Program-made: the position numbers and the translations under genes
Assembly (NCBI RefSeq): GCF_008326345.1
Contig: NZ_BJEN01000002.1
Location: 434,001 to 498,000, forward strand
Direction of reading: 5' to 3'
Source of the DNA: Cutibacterium modestum
GTDB lineage: Bacteria > Actinomycetota > Actinomycetes > Propionibacteriales > Propionibacteriaceae
Length of the DNA: 64,000 nt
Shown: positions 17,128 through 27,352 of the stretch, piece by piece
How positions within the stretch are numbered: the first letter of the stretch is position 1
Layout: every line of letters starts with the position of its first letter
The notes under the pieces: model-generated
Told to the model about the DNA's origin: nothing
The model's database searches: none
Seen by the model: only the letters and a program-made list of their open reading frames with translations

Positions 17128-18438
17128 TCAGACGCCGATGACTCGGGCAGCGGCCTCGGCGGCCTTTGGCAGGGCTGCGCGGAACACTTCGAAGGCTTCG
17201 TCATCGTGGGCGTCGGAAAGGAACCAGGCCTCGAAGCACGACGGCGGCAGGTTCACCCCGGCGTCCAGCATGGCGTGGAAGAAGGCGGCGTATGCCTCGG
17301 CATTCTGGGATTTGGCGTCGTCGTAATTGCGCACCGGAGAATCGACGTCAAGGAAGACGCTGAAGAGATTTCCGGCGTTCTGTAGACGGTACGTCACGCC
17401 GACTGCGTCGAGCGCGGAGGCGAGCTCCCCGCGCCACTGCCTAGAGCGGGCATCGAGGCGCTGATACACCCCGGCATCGGCTAGCTGCAGGGTTTTGAGC
17501 CCCGCGGCGGTGGCCAACGGGTTACCAGACAACGTGCCAGCCTGGTAGACAGGGCCGGTGGGAGCTAGCAGATCCATGACATCAGCGCGTCCACCTAGGG
17601 CAGCCAGCGGCATTCCACCGCCAACAACCTTGCCGAAGGTGAAGATATCGGGAGCGAAGTCCTCTCCATCGTGTTGCTGGAGACCCCAGAACCCCGACGC
17701 GCTGCACCGGAAACCGGTGAGTACTTCGTCGGTGATCATGAGAGCACCGTGCCCGGTTGTAAGGCGACGGATCGCGGCATTGAAGCTGGGGTCGGGAGGA
17801 ACGACTCCCATATTGGCCGGGCAGGATTCCACGATCACTGCGGCAATCTGGTTGCCACGCTCGGAGAACACCGCATCGAGGGCCGTGACGTCGTTGTAAT
17901 CCACCACGATGGTGTCGGTCGTCGAGGCAGCCGGTACGCCGGCCGAACCGGGCAGACCAGCCGTCGCTACCCCGGAGCCGGCGGCGGCGAGCAGCGCGTC
18001 GGAATGGCCGTGGTAATTACCTGCAAACTTGATGATGACGTCACGTCCGGTAGCGCCACGGGCTAAACGGACAGCCGTCATCGTCGCTTCGGTGCCCGTC
18101 GAGACGAAGCGCACCTTCTTGACCGGAGCCATCCGCTCGATGATGGCGTCCGCCAGGTTGGTCTCGGTGCGGGTAGGAGCGCCAAAGGATAGCCCCCTCG
18201 ATGCGGCCTCTTGAACCGCAGAGACGACCTCGGGGTGGGCGTGCCCAAGCAGAGCCGGGCCCCAGGTGCATACCAAGTCGAGGTAGCGGGTGCCTTCGGC
18301 GTCCCAGATCCACGGTCCTCGGGCCTTCTCGATGAAGCGGGGGACCCCTCCTACTGAGCCGTACGCCCGCACCGGGGAATCCACCCCGCCGGGAATGACG
18401 GCCTGGGCGGCGGAGAACAGTTCGGCGTTGGAGGTCAT
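17128..18438 (-). CDS. hemL: Glutamate-1-semialdehyde 2,1-aminomutase
   Basis: This 436-residue PLP enzyme converts glutamate-1-semialdehyde to 5-aminolevulinate in the C5 pathway. Visible hallmarks are [17 protein letters not shown] at the start, the PLP lysine in [18 protein letters not shown], and [10 protein letters not shown] before it. ATG 18438 follows GGAAGGA. It is the last haem gene in the minus-strand cluster, 48 bases after hemB, and is followed by mutY. Confidence 0.96.
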   Translation of the reverse strand: MTSNAELFSAAQAVIPGGVDSPVRAYGSVGGVPRFIEKARGPWIWDAEGTRYLDLVCTWGPALLGHAHPEVVSAVQEAASRGLSFGAPTRTETNLADAIIERMAPVKKVRFVSTGTEATMTAVRLARGATGRDVIIKFAGNYHGHSDALLAAAGSGVATAGLPGSAGVPAASTTDTIVVDYNDVTALDAVFSERGNQIAAVIVESCPANMGVVPPDPSFNAAIRRLTTGHGALMITDEVLTGFRCSASGFWGLQQHDGEDFAPDIFTFGKVVGGGMPLAALGGRADVMDLLAPTGPVYQAGTLSGNPLATAAGLKTLQLADAGVYQRLDARSRQWRGELASALDAVGVTYRLQNAGNLFSVFLDVDSPVRNYDDAKSQNAEAYAAFFHAMLDAGVNLPPSCFEAWFLSDAHDDEAFEVFRAALPKAAEAAARVIGV

Positions 18439-18486
18439 GTTGTCCTTCCAGTCATTGGGGCTTGTGATGATTGTGATCACGACGGA

Positions 18487-19533
18487 TTAAAAATCTTCGC
18501 GGAACATCTGGGCGGCCTCAATCGCCCAGTAGGTCAAGACGAGATCGGCACCGGCCCGCACGATCGAAGTCAAGGACTCGCCGATGCAACGGCGGCGATC
18601 AATCCAACCGTTAGTGGCAGCGGCCTCGAGCATGGCGTACTCGCCGGAGACCTGGTAGGCGGCAACCGGTACCTGCGACACTTCGGCGACGTCGGCCAGC
18701 ACGTCGAGGTAGTGAGAGGCGGGCTTCACCATGACCAGGTCAGCTCCCTCGGCGAGATCGAGGAGGGCCTCGCGCATGCCCTCCCGGCGGTTCGACGGAT
18801 CCTGCTGGTAGGCTTTGCGATCGCCCTTGAGGGAGCAGTCGACGGCGTCACGGAAGGGGCCGAAGAAGGCCGAGGCGTACTTGGCTGAGTAGGCCATGAT
18901 CGACACGTCGGTGAATCCTTCGCGATCCAAAGCATCGCGAATGACAGCGATCTGGCCGTCCATCATCCCCGACGGGGAGACCATGTGGGCTCCGGCGCGT
19001 GCCTGGGACACCGCCATCGCGGCGTAGAGCGGCAGGGTGGAATCGTTATCGACGCGACCATCAGGGGTCAGAGCCCCACAGTGACCATGATCGGTGAACT
19101 CGTCCAGACAGGTGTCGGCACAGATCACCAGATCGTCGCCGATGGCCTCGCGCACCGCAGAGATACCGGCGTTGAGAATGCCCTTCGGGTCCCAGGCCTG
19201 AGAACCGATCTCATCCTTATGAACCGGGATACCAAATAGGTCGATACCACCAATACCGGCCTCGGCAGCTTGGGTAGCGAGCTCCTTGATCGACTCAGTG
19301 GAATGTTGGAATTGGCCGGGCAGGCTGGTGATCTCGACGGGGGAATCGATCCCCTCCCTGATGAATACCGGCAGCATCAATTGGGCGGGGGCGACGCGGG
19401 TTTCAGCGACCATCCGGCGCATCGCAGGGGTGGTGCGTAGCCGACGCGGACGGGAGACAGGATTCAGACCCCTGGGCAGTGGCTTAACCCCGGTCATGCG
19501 GGGATCGCTGGCATCAGGCAGGTACAGGTTCAT
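18487..19533 (-). CDS. hemB: Delta-aminolevulinic acid dehydratase (porphobilinogen synthase)
   Basis: This 348-residue enzyme condenses two 5-aminolevulinate molecules to porphobilinogen. It shows [10 protein letters not shown] near residue 55, [25 protein letters not shown] in the metal site, [18 protein letters not shown] with the first Schiff-base lysine, and [10 protein letters not shown] with the second. ATG 19533 is preceded by GAAGGAAG. It lies 29 bases after hemD. Confidence 0.97.
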   Translation of the reverse strand: MNLYLPDASDPRMTGVKPLPRGLNPVSRPRRLRTTPAMRRMVAETRVAPAQLMLPVFIREGIDSPVEITSLPGQFQHSTESIKELATQAAEAGIGGIDLFGIPVHKDEIGSQAWDPKGILNAGISAVREAIGDDLVICADTCLDEFTDHGHCGALTPDGRVDNDSTLPLYAAMAVSQARAGAHMVSPSGMMDGQIAVIRDALDREGFTDVSIMAYSAKYASAFFGPFRDAVDCSLKGDRKAYQQDPSNRREGMREALLDLAEGADLVMVKPASHYLDVLADVAEVSQVPVAAYQVSGEYAMLEAAATNGWIDRRRCIGESLTSIVRAGADLVLTYWAIEAAQMFREDF

Positions 19534-19562
19534 GATGAACTTCCTTCACGAACAGTCGTTGG

Positions 19563-20288
19563 TCAAACAGCCAAAGACTCAACCGCATCAAGGACGGCCT
19601 CAGGGGTGGGGGAGGAGGCTACCGCATTCGCCGGATGGCCGAGCTCCCCGAGGGTTCTGGCGGTCGGCTTACCGAGGGCGACGAGCTTCTGACAACGCCA
19701 TCCCAGCGGTTCCACTAGCTCCACGAGGGCGCGTCCCACCGAGGAGGCAGTGACGACGACGATCCCGACAGACGGCCACGACTGGGCGATGACATCGGGC
19801 AGTTTCTCGACGGCGGTGGTGGTGTACACCTCGCAACGGTTTACTGTGCAGCCAACATTCGTCAGCTCCTGCGGTACGGTGTCGGCCGCCAACTGGGACA
19901 CTGGTAGGAGCACGCTGACGGCCCCACCGGGCCATTCTGCGACTAGACCGGCGCCGCTGTGATCCTTGGGGACGAAGTCGACGTCAATCCCACGCTTGCG
20001 CAGTGCAGCGGAGGTGGCGGCCCCGACCGCGGCCACTTTGATGTTGGGGTTCGGCAATGGGTTGGGAAGCAGTCCGACGGTGGTCTTCGAGGTGATGACC
20101 AGCCAGTCGGCCTGCCATAGGTCAGGGCCGGTGAGTTCCTTGGCCTGCGGCAGTTTGATGGTGCGCGTCAGCGCTTTATGGATAACCCCATAACCGGCCT
20201 GCTTCAAGGTCGTCACGAACTTGTCGTGGGAGTCGTCACGAGGAACGACAACCGGGGGTTTCATGAGATCGGCAGGGTTTGTGGTCAT
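19563..20288 (-). CDS. hemD: Uroporphyrinogen-III synthase (stand-alone HemD)
   Basis: A 241-residue HemD-family protein has weak but typical features: an N-terminal VVVPRDDSHDKFVTTLKQAG half-domain, WLVITSKTTVGLLP, VAAVGAATSAALRKRGIDVD, and a C-terminal VVVTASSVGRALVE-GKPTARTLGELG stretch. It cyclises and inverts ring D of hydroxymethylbilane. Its start overlaps the hemC stop by four bases, fixing its place in the operon. A second HemD domain is present in the fusion protein at 37327-39042. Confidence 0.88.
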   Translation of the reverse strand: MTTNPADLMKPPVVVPRDDSHDKFVTTLKQAGYGVIHKALTRTIKLPQAKELTGPDLWQADWLVITSKTTVGLLPNPLPNPNIKVAAVGAATSAALRKRGIDVDFVPKDHSGAGLVAEWPGGAVSVLLPVSQLAADTVPQELTNVGCTVNRCEVYTTTAVEKLPDVIAQSWPSVGIVVVTASSVGRALVELVEPLGWRCQKLVALGKPTARTLGELGHPANAVASSPTPEAVLDAVESLAV

Positions 20289-21298
20289 CGAGTGCTTCCT
20301 GAAGCTTTGAGGTCTGCAACGTCGGCTGCGCCGTCATCCAGCAGCTCTTCGGCAGCAGTCATGCCCAGCGTATGTGCCGCAGCCAGTGCTGGATCGACCT
20401 CCTCGGGTAATTCGACGCTGACCTGTTCCCGAATGGTGCGGGAGCCGTCGACAGCAGTCACCACGACATCCAGTGTCAAGACCTCTGGGGATTTTCCGGG
20501 GGCAGGCTTGAGCTGCGCCAACGCTCCGATGGGGGCAGCGCACCCCGCCTCCAGATGAGAGAGCACTGCGCGCTCAGCGGTGGCGGCCAGTCTGGTTGGC
20601 CGGTCGTCGATCTTCGCCAGCGCCTTGGCCAGCTTGCCGTGACGCGAATCAGCGGCCCGGCATTCGACGGCTAGCGCTCCCTGAGCGGGGGCAGGTAGCA
20701 TCACCGATGGGTTAAGGAACTCAGTCACGACGTCGCTGTGGCCCAGTCGAGCCAATCCAGAGGCTGCGAGAACGACGGCGTCGAGGTCTTCTGTGCCACT
20801 GCCTTGGGCGTAGTGGCCGAGTCCTTTGACGCGACCCAGCCGGGTGTCGACATTTCCGCGAATGTCGATGATCGTCAGGTCTGGCCTTACTGCCAATAGT
20901 TGCGCTGCTCGACGTGGCGAGCCCGTCCCGACGCTAGCTCCTTGCGGGAGGTCGTTAAGGGTGAGCCCGTCACGGGCCACCAAGGCGTCGCGTGGGTCTT
21001 CTCGATGCGGAACGGCGCCGATCGTCAGCCCTAGTGGGCGCCCTGTCGGTAGGTCTTTGAAGGAGTGGACGGCGATATCGGCGTCTCCCCCCAGTAAGGC
21101 CGCACGGATCGCCGAGGCGAATACCCCGATTCCTCCCATCGCCGCCAACGAGGTCGTTGAGGTGTCCCCGCGGGTAGTGATCGTTGTCAGATCGACGTCC
21201 AGTCCCTCCGATCTGAGCATTCCTGCAACCATCTCTGACTGAGTGGTGGCCAGGGTACTGGCTCGGGTTCCCAGACGGATCGCAGACATGCTATTCAT
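20285..21298 (-). CDS. hemC: Porphobilinogen deaminase (hydroxymethylbilane synthase)
   Basis: The ~337-residue protein contains RLGTRASTLATTQSEMVAG, the TTRGD motif, HSFKDLPT, VGTGSPRRAAQL, IRGNVDTRLG and the dipyrromethane-anchoring cysteine in HLEAGCAAPIGA. It polymerises four porphobilinogens. ATG 21298 and ATG 21289 are both possible starts, with no strong ribosome-binding site before either. It lies 36 bases downstream of hemY. Confidence 0.96.
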   Translation of the reverse strand: MNSMSAIRLGTRASTLATTQSEMVAGMLRSEGLDVDLTTITTRGDTSTTSLAAMGGIGVFASAIRAALLGGDADIAVHSFKDLPTGRPLGLTIGAVPHREDPRDALVARDGLTLNDLPQGASVGTGSPRRAAQLLAVRPDLTIIDIRGNVDTRLGRVKGLGHYAQGSGTEDLDAVVLAASGLARLGHSDVVTEFLNPSVMLPAPAQGALAVECRAADSRHGKLAKALAKIDDRPTRLAATAERAVLSHLEAGCAAPIGALAQLKPAPGKSPEVLTLDVVVTAVDGSRTIREQVSVELPEEVDPALAAAHTLGMTAAEELLDDGAADVADLKASGSTR

Positions 21299-21334
21299 TG
21301 TGGCACTTAGCACCGACGTAGATTCAGTCCGCAG

Positions 21335-22765
21335 TCAGACCAGTTGCCGAACGGTCCGGCGAGCCTGTGCCACCAGGGCGGCGATCCCCGACCCCGATGC
21401 CCACGCCCCGACTAGGCTGATTCGTCCCCGTCCAGACTGGTTCAACACCTCGAGCTGATGATGCAGACCGTCGCGCCATGCTCGGGTTTCTGGAGTCGTG
21501 GGCGCTAAGGAACCTGTCCAGTGAATGATCTGAGAGTCCACAACCTGATCGGCTGAAAGCTCCATGCCGAGCAGGATAGAGGCGTCCATTAAGGCCTGGT
21601 TAACGTTTAAGGCGACGCCTGCCTCACCGGATCGACCGTAGGAGACCCGGAGTAAATGCAGACCTTCAGGACACGATTCTGCCAGGCTGGGCCACTTTGC
21701 CGACATATGGGTGAGTGCTTTAGCAGTGACGGTGGTCGTTCCGGGGGCCACCAGCATGCCGTTTCCGCGCGGGTTGGAGTCTAGTTCGGGCGCTTGCAAG
21801 GCGAGATTGACATGGCCGATCGGGGCGCCCGGCACCATCTTGGGCCCAGCGGTGTCGATGACACGGCTCAATAGTTTCGTGGCAGGCCCGGCCGAACAGG
21901 CCACCACGACCCGAGGGGTCATGAAGGAATGGACCTCGCCGTCGGGGATGGGGGGCAAAGACGGGTCCGGATTACGGGAGGTCTCAGCGGTCTCCACCAG
22001 CCACTGGTCGCCGTGGCGAGTCAGCTCGCGGGCCCCCACCCGGGTTATGACCGTCGCGCCGGCCTGTTCAGCCTGACGACGCAACTCGGCCGGCATGGTG
22101 AACATGCCACCTGTCACCGAGGCAACTGCGGGCCCTGCTGGTGTCCGTGAGCGGCATAGAGCCACTCCTGCGGCCAGCGACCCGGTGGCCTGGGCGGCGG
22201 CTCTCAGACCGGGGGAGACGACGTCGGCCGACAGCAGATGCGGATCGGCGGCGTGGATGCCACCGGCGATTGGGGTGACGAGACGCCTTAGCACCTCTGG
22301 CCCCATCCGGGAGGCCACGAGCGTCCCTAGGTCGCGAGGAAGCTCCTTAGGCATCGGGGTGCGATCGAGTTCGGCGGCGCGGGCGGCCTGTTCCGCTCCC
22401 AAGGCGGTGACGACGGCTGGGTCCGCCAAGTCGGCCGGGATGCCAAGAATGGCATTGCTAGGCATTGCGAAGCAGGCGTCATCGAAGTACACCCATGACG
22501 GGGAGGCGGCCGGCGCCTCAACCGTCAACCTCAGCTCAGCGGCCAGCTCAGCGGTGTCAGGTAGACGGATCGCCCATCCCTCAGCCCCGATGTCGTAGCT
22601 GATTCCGGCCAGCGTCGACCCCGCGACCAGCCCACCGGTGTACCCGCGGGACTCGACAAGGACGGGGTGCAGACCCTCCTGGGTGAATTGCCAGGCGGCT
22701 ACGAGGCCAGCCATGCCCCCGCCGATGACGATGGCGTCGACGTGCTGCGGATCACAAGAAGTCAT
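21335..22765 (-). CDS. hemY: HemY-type coproporphyrinogen III / protoporphyrinogen oxidase
   Basis: This 476-residue flavoprotein begins with the FAD-binding Rossmann motif VIGGGMAGLVAAWQF and ends with the second FAD motif LVGAWASGSGIAALVAQARR. In actinobacteria with HemQ this enzyme (CgoX) oxidises coproporphyrinogen III to coproporphyrin III before iron insertion. The HemH-HemQ fusion in this locus supports that route. ATG 22765 sits 14 bases after the hemE stop with GCAGGGA upstream. Confidence 0.94.
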   Translation of the reverse strand: MTSCDPQHVDAIVIGGGMAGLVAAWQFTQEGLHPVLVESRGYTGGLVAGSTLAGISYDIGAEGWAIRLPDTAELAAELRLTVEAPAASPSWVYFDDACFAMPSNAILGIPADLADPAVVTALGAEQAARAAELDRTPMPKELPRDLGTLVASRMGPEVLRRLVTPIAGGIHAADPHLLSADVVSPGLRAAAQATGSLAAGVALCRSRTPAGPAVASVTGGMFTMPAELRRQAEQAGATVITRVGARELTRHGDQWLVETAETSRNPDPSLPPIPDGEVHSFMTPRVVVACSAGPATKLLSRVIDTAGPKMVPGAPIGHVNLALQAPELDSNPRGNGMLVAPGTTTVTAKALTHMSAKWPSLAESCPEGLHLLRVSYGRSGEAGVALNVNQALMDASILLGMELSADQVVDSQIIHWTGSLAPTTPETRAWRDGLHHQLEVLNQSGRGRISLVGAWASGSGIAALVAQARRTVRQLV

Positions 22766-22778
22766 CGCTTTTCCCTGC

Positions 22779-23840
22779 TCACAGTGAATGCACCAGCTCG
22801 ACTAGCCGTGTCAGGACGTCGGGGTCAGTGCTCGAGGGTACGCCGTGGCCCAGATTGACGACGTGTCCAGGGGCCTGACGTCCTGCTGTGACGATTTCGC
22901 GGGTGGCGGTCTCTAACGGTTCCCATCCGGCGAAGAGCAAGGCGGGATCGATGTTGCCCTGCACTGGCATCTCCATCTCGGAGACCATGAGGGTGGCGCA
23001 GGCTTCGTCGAGGCTAATGCGGTGGTCGACGCCAAGTACCGGGTACCGCGAGGCAGTAGCCGCCACCTGCGCAAACTCAGAAAGCAGGTGGGTGGCATTG
23101 ACGCCAAAGTGAACCACCGGGGTGTTCAGATCGACGTTAGCTAGCGCACGTTGAGAGAACGGCGCGACGCTGGCTCGGTAATCGGTAGCGCTCAGCGATC
23201 CAGCCCAGGAATCAAAGAGCTGGATGGCACGCGCCCCGCCGCGCAACTGAGCAGCCAGGAAAGCAGCGTCCAGGTCGGCAACCCATTCCATAAGCCTCGC
23301 CCAGGCCTGTGGATCTGAGTGCATCATCGCCCGGGCGGACAGATGGTCGCGGGAAGGGCTGCCTTCAACAAGGTAGGCGGAAATAGTAAATGGGGCACCC
23401 GCAAAGCCAATGAGCGGAGTGGTGTCGCCCAACTCTGCGACGACTAGGCGTGCAGCCTCCTCGATAACCGAGGAATCCCCGGCATTGCGCTGAGTAATGC
23501 GGTCGACGTCGGAGGCAGTGCGGACGGGTTCGTCGAGAACAGGACCGACTCCCGGCTCGATGCGCACCCCCGTCCCGGCCAGCGCGAGCGGCACCATGAT
23601 GTCGGAGTAGAGAACGGCCCCGTCGACGTGGTGGCGGCGCACAGGTTGGCAGGTGATCTCGGCCGCGAGCTCCGGATTGAGGCAGGAGTCGAGCATTGTG
23701 GTGCCCTTTCGGGCTTCGCGGTACTCCGGGAGCGAACGACCTGCCTGGCGCATAAACCACACTGGGGTTACGGCCGGGCGGTGTCCAGTCATGGCCTGCA
23801 GAAGCGATGAATTTGCTGTGAACGTGGTGGTTTCAGTCAT
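22779..23840 (-). CDS. hemE: Uroporphyrinogen decarboxylase
   Basis: The 353-residue TIM-barrel enzyme has TPVWFMRQAGRSLPEY at the N-terminus, YSDIMVPLALAG, GFAGAPFTISAYLVEG, FDSWAGSLS and LGHGVPSSTDPD. It removes four acetate carboxyls from uroporphyrinogen III to form coproporphyrinogen III. ATG 23840 (GAGGTG upstream) is the conserved start; the longer frame runs into the divergent promoter region. It heads the minus-strand haem operon. Confidence 0.97.
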   Translation of the reverse strand: MTETTTFTANSSLLQAMTGHRPAVTPVWFMRQAGRSLPEYREARKGTTMLDSCLNPELAAEITCQPVRRHHVDGAVLYSDIMVPLALAGTGVRIEPGVGPVLDEPVRTASDVDRITQRNAGDSSVIEEAARLVVAELGDTTPLIGFAGAPFTISAYLVEGSPSRDHLSARAMMHSDPQAWARLMEWVADLDAAFLAAQLRGGARAIQLFDSWAGSLSATDYRASVAPFSQRALANVDLNTPVVHFGVNATHLLSEFAQVAATASRYPVLGVDHRISLDEACATLMVSEMEMPVQGNIDPALLFAGWEPLETATREIVTAGRQAPGHVVNLGHGVPSSTDPDVLTRLVELVHSL

Positions 23841-23954
23841 CACCTCGATTGTGCCGCACCGCGTGCAGATGCCATCTGTGGGGCGGTTATTGAGCGAGAT
23901 GCGACCTTTGGATGTACTGGGGTTCGTCGGTACAGCATGGTTGAATAGCGCCTC

Positions 23955-25304
23955 GTGGGATTGTGTGTCTTGACCGTGGACCATGCTGGGCAGGGACTTG
24001 GCGTTGTTTCCGAGGCTGCCGCGCAGGTTGACGGACTCGGCCTAGCATTGACCGATTATCCCCAGATCCGGGGCGCCCTTGTGCTATCTACGTGCAACCG
24101 GGTGTGCGTGATCGTTGAGACCTCCCCTGACGCAGTCGCGCACGGGTTCGACGAGGCCGCCTTGCGCAGGCGTATTGCAGACCATGGTGCGACCGTGTTG
24201 GCTGAATCTGCCCAGTTCTTCTGCGAGAACGACGCCGTTTGGCGTTTGTTCCGGGTGGCCGCAGGCCTGGAGTCGATGGTTGTCGGGGAGCGTGAGGTCG
24301 CTGGACAGATGAAGCGTGCTCTCCGTGAGGCGCGTCGTGAGCAGACCGTCACCTACACGATTGGTCACGTCGTCGAGGAGGCTCTTAAGACGTCGCGCCA
24401 TGTCGCGACCGAGACTGCGCTGGCTGCTGAGGGTCGCACCGTTGTCTCGGTTGGGCTTGACCTTGTCGCCCAGCGGATGGACTTGAATGGCGCCCGGGTG
24501 CTCGTGATGGGGACTGGCTCCTATGCCGGCGCGTCGTGCGCTCAGCTGAGTTCTGGTGGGGTCGCTGAGATCCAAGTTCACTCGGCCTCCGGGCGGGCCG
24601 CTGGATTCGCGCGCCGCCACCGGGTGACTGAGGCCCTCGATCTTGACGCCGCACTGGCGCAATCTGACCTTGTCGTCACATGTCGTGGGTCGGGAGTTCC
24701 CGCGTTGTCGGCCGAGGCTGCTCGGCGCGCGGTTGACACTCGTGGCGGTCGCGATCTCCTGGTTCTTGATCTAGCGATCAGCGGGGACGTTGAGGAGCCT
24801 GTTCCCGCTGGGGTAGAGGTCATCGACCTTGAGACGATCCGACAGGCTGTTCCTGCCTCTGCGGAAGCTGAGCGGGCCGCTGCCGAGCACATCGTCGCTA
24901 CGGGAGTGCACCATCTGGCTATCGATCTGGAGCGCCGCCGGATGGCTCCGGCTGTTGTTGCCCTGCGCGACGTCATTTCAGATCTGGTTACCGCTGAACT
25001 GGAACGTTTGCCCGAAGAAGGTTCGGTCCCCGTTGATGAGGTAGCGGTGTCCCTTCGCCGGCTCGCTGCGTCTATGGCGCACATCCCGTCGGCACGAGCC
25101 AGGATGGCCTCTGAGCAGGGTTTAGGGGATCGCTGGCTCAATTCGTTGTCGGACGTATTGGGTATTGACGTGGATATCGCCGCGCCTGTCATCGACATGT
25201 CCAGCTTCGTTAATGCTGACTGCATGACGTGTCCGGTTACCGGCCTGCGGGTGGACGATCTTGCCGCGGAGACGGCGCCCCGAGGTAAGGAGAGGAAATC
25301 GTGA
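23955..25304 (+). CDS. hemA: Glutamyl-tRNA reductase
   Basis: This 449-residue enzyme reduces glutamyl-tRNA to glutamate-1-semialdehyde, the first committed step. It has the active-site cysteine in LVLSTCNRV, the [18 protein letters not shown] block and a Rossmann motif ([11 protein letters not shown], usually G-x-G-x-x-G/A). The C-terminal dimerisation helix follows. GTG 23955 is used in this frame. It diverges from hemE across 114 bases, so the early and late haem genes share a control region. It overlaps hemHQ by four bases. Confidence 0.95.
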   Translation: MGLCVLTVDHAGQGLGVVSEAAAQVDGLGLALTDYPQIRGALVLSTCNRVCVIVETSPDAVAHGFDEAALRRRIADHGATVLAESAQFFCENDAVWRLFRVAAGLESMVVGEREVAGQMKRALREARREQTVTYTIGHVVEEALKTSRHVATETALAAEGRTVVSVGLDLVAQRMDLNGARVLVMGTGSYAGASCAQLSSGGVAEIQVHSASGRAAGFARRHRVTEALDLDAALAQSDLVVTCRGSGVPALSAEAARRAVDTRGGRDLLVLDLAISGDVEEPVPAGVEVIDLETIRQAVPASAEAERAAAEHIVATGVHHLAIDLERRRMAPAVVALRDVISDLVTAELERLPEEGSVPVDEVAVSLRRLAASMAHIPSARARMASEQGLGDRWLNSLSDVLGIDVDIAAPVIDMSSFVNADCMTCPVTGLRVDDLAAETAPRGKERKS

Positions 25305-27352
25305 CCGCCAACCCCTACATCACTCCCACGGATCCATTGGCCCCTTATGATGCCGTGCTCGTCGCCTCGTTTGGTGGGCCACGCTCCCCCGAAGAGGTCG
25401 TACCTTTTCTGAGAAGGGTCTCCAACGGTCGCATTCCTGAAGAGCGCTTGGCCGACGTTGCCCGTCACTACGATCGTTTCGGCGGAATCAGCCCGATCAA
25501 TGATGCGACAGATGCTTTCGTTAACGCACTTGAGAATGAACTGCGCCGTCACGGAGTACGAGTTCCGGTGGTATTAGGAAACCGCAACGGCACGCCCTTT
25601 CTCGAGGACGTGCTACCTGAGATGCACTCGCACGGGGTGCGTCGGGTGTTGGCGGTTGTCACCTCTGCCTATGCCAGCTACTCCGGGTGCCGTCAGTACC
25701 GCGAGGAGATCGCGTCTGCCCTGGCTCATGCCGGTATCACTGACATGTGGGTCGACAAGGTACCCCCCTTCAATGAAGCACCCGGATTCATCCGCGCCAA
25801 TGCGGATGCCCTGATGCAGGCGTTTATGCGGATTCCGCCCACTCCTCTCGAGGCCACCCGCGTCGTTTTCGTCGCTCACTCGATCCCGGATTCCATGCAA
25901 GACGCATCCGGTACCGGTCAGCCGGAAACCGACTACGTCTCCCAGCATAAGACGGTTTGCGAGCGGGTCGCCGTACAGGTGCGCCAGGCCTTCGGAAATA
26001 TGCCCCAGTGGGATTTGGCTTACTGTTCGAGGTCGGGACGCCCCACCGATCCGTGGCTCGAACCGGACATTAACGACTACCTACGCGGTCTTCCCGCGCA
26101 GGGCGTGAAATCCGTTGTCGTTGCCCCGATCGGTTTCGTTGCTGACCACATGGAGGTCGCTAACGACCTCGATCACGAGGCCGCCGAGGCGGCTAACAAG
26201 TCCGGGCTCGCTTTCGCGCGGGCGGCAACTGCTGGCGTCCACCCGGCCTTTATCGCTGATATCGCCGGGCTCATCGTGTCCCAGGCCGCGGCGGCTCGAG
26301 GCGAGGGTGGCAATCTGACGTCGTGGCAGACTCCCTGCGCCGCTGGTTGCTGTCGACGCTGGCCGGGCGCTGAGGATATTCTAGCTGTCTCCGGTAACGA
26401 TGTCGTCGAGTCTTCGGCTGCCAGAACCGGGGTAGCCGCTTCTGAGCCAGTAGGTGCGGGGTTTGCGCCAAGCGGCTCAGAGAGTGCAGTCGCGCACCCG
26501 GAGCCAGAGGCCGTCGAACCGGTGGCTCTTTCCTCCTACGACCTGTTGATTAAGGAGACCCCCATGTCTGACTATTCCGGTGCTGATTCGGTAATTGAGG
26601 GACCACGCGACGACGAGGTCCCCGCCGGCTCCTACACCGCGCCGACCGATCCCCGCGACACCCCCGTCATTCCCGACGAGGTCAACGCCGCCAGCAAGTG
26701 GGCGATGTACTCGGTGTTCCGCGTCGCGACCCCACTTCCTGCTGACGATGACGAGCGTCACCACCTCATTGAAGGCTCCGACGAGTGGGTGGGACAGTCT
26801 GGTGTCGACACCCGCGGGTGGTACGACCTGTCGGGCTTGCGCGCTGATGCCGACCTGCTGGTGTGGTGGGTTAGCGACGATCCGACGGTGTTGCAGGACG
26901 CTTACCATCGTTTCCGCGCTTCTGGACTGGGTCGCCACCTGGAACCGGTGTGGTCCAACGTGGGAGTTCATCGCCCTGCCGAGTTCAACAAGTCTCACCT
27001 GCCCTCCTGCTTCGCCGGTATCGCCCCGAGGCGTTGGGCCGCGTTCTACCCCTTCATTCGATCCAAGGAGTGGTACCTCCTTCCGGCGGCTGATCGTTCC
27101 CGCATGCTGCGCGAACACGGCATCGTCGGTGCCGCCAGCTCCGATGTCAAGGCGTCGACGTTGGCTGCATTCGCGCTCGGGGACTACGAGTGGATTCTTA
27201 CCCTGGAAGGTGACGACCTTGCCCGTGTTGTCGACGTTATGAAGGACCTCCGTTATGTTGAGGCTCGTCGCCACGTCGACGTCGATACCCCGTTCTTCAC
27301 CGGCGAGCGCGTCTCCCCGGTGACGTGGGCCGACCGCCAGATGAGAGCCTGA
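25301..27352 (+). CDS. Fusion of coproporphyrin ferrochelatase (HemH) and coproheme decarboxylase (HemQ)
   Basis: This is one 683-codon frame. Residues about 1-350 are ferrochelatase: [47 protein letters not shown] and [21 protein letters not shown] cysteine cluster C-A-A-G-C-C near 344-350 fits an actinobacterial [2Fe-2S] site. Residues about 370-420 form an A/S/E/P-rich linker. Residues 422-683 are HemQ (chlorite dismutase-like), with [40 protein letters not shown] and the proximal histidine region. The fused enzyme inserts iron into coproporphyrin III and then decarboxylates coproheme to haem b. An internal ATG at 26564 with AAGGAG could give free HemQ. Confidence 0.95.
   Translation: MTANPYITPTDPLAPYDAVLVASFGGPRSPEEVVPFLRRVSNGRIPEERLADVARHYDRFGGISPINDATDAFVNALENELRRHGVRVPVVLGNRNGTPFLEDVLPEMHSHGVRRVLAVVTSAYASYSGCRQYREEIASALAHAGITDMWVDKVPPFNEAPGFIRANADALMQAFMRIPPTPLEATRVVFVAHSIPDSMQDASGTGQPETDYVSQHKTVCERVAVQVRQAFGNMPQWDLAYCSRSGRPTDPWLEPDINDYLRGLPAQGVKSVVVAPIGFVADHMEVANDLDHEAAEAANKSGLAFARAATAGVHPAFIADIAGLIVSQAAAARGEGGNLTSWQTPCAAGCCRRWPGAEDILAVSGNDVVESSAARTGVAASEPVGAGFAPSGSESAVAHPEPEAVEPVALSSYDLLIKETPMSDYSGADSVIEGPRDDEVPAGSYTAPTDPRDTPVIPDEVNAASKWAMYSVFRVATPLPADDDERHHLIEGSDEWVGQSGVDTRGWYDLSGLRADADLLVWWVSDDPTVLQDAYHRFRASGLGRHLEPVWSNVGVHRPAEFNKSHLPSCFAGIAPRRWAAFYPFIRSKEWYLLPAADRSRMLREHGIVGAASSDVKASTLAAFALGDYEWILTLEGDDLARVVDVMKDLRYVEARRHVDVDTPFFTGERVSPVTWADRQMRA
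26552..26566 (+). promoter_or_regulatory. Internal ribosome-binding site and in-frame ATG inside the hemH-hemQ fusion
   Basis: AAGGAG at about 26552-26557 lies six to seven bases before an ATG at 26564-26566, which is in frame with the fusion and matches the conserved HemQ start (M-S-D-Y-S-G). The spacing is ideal, so separate HemQ may be translated from the same message. Confidence 0.6.
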
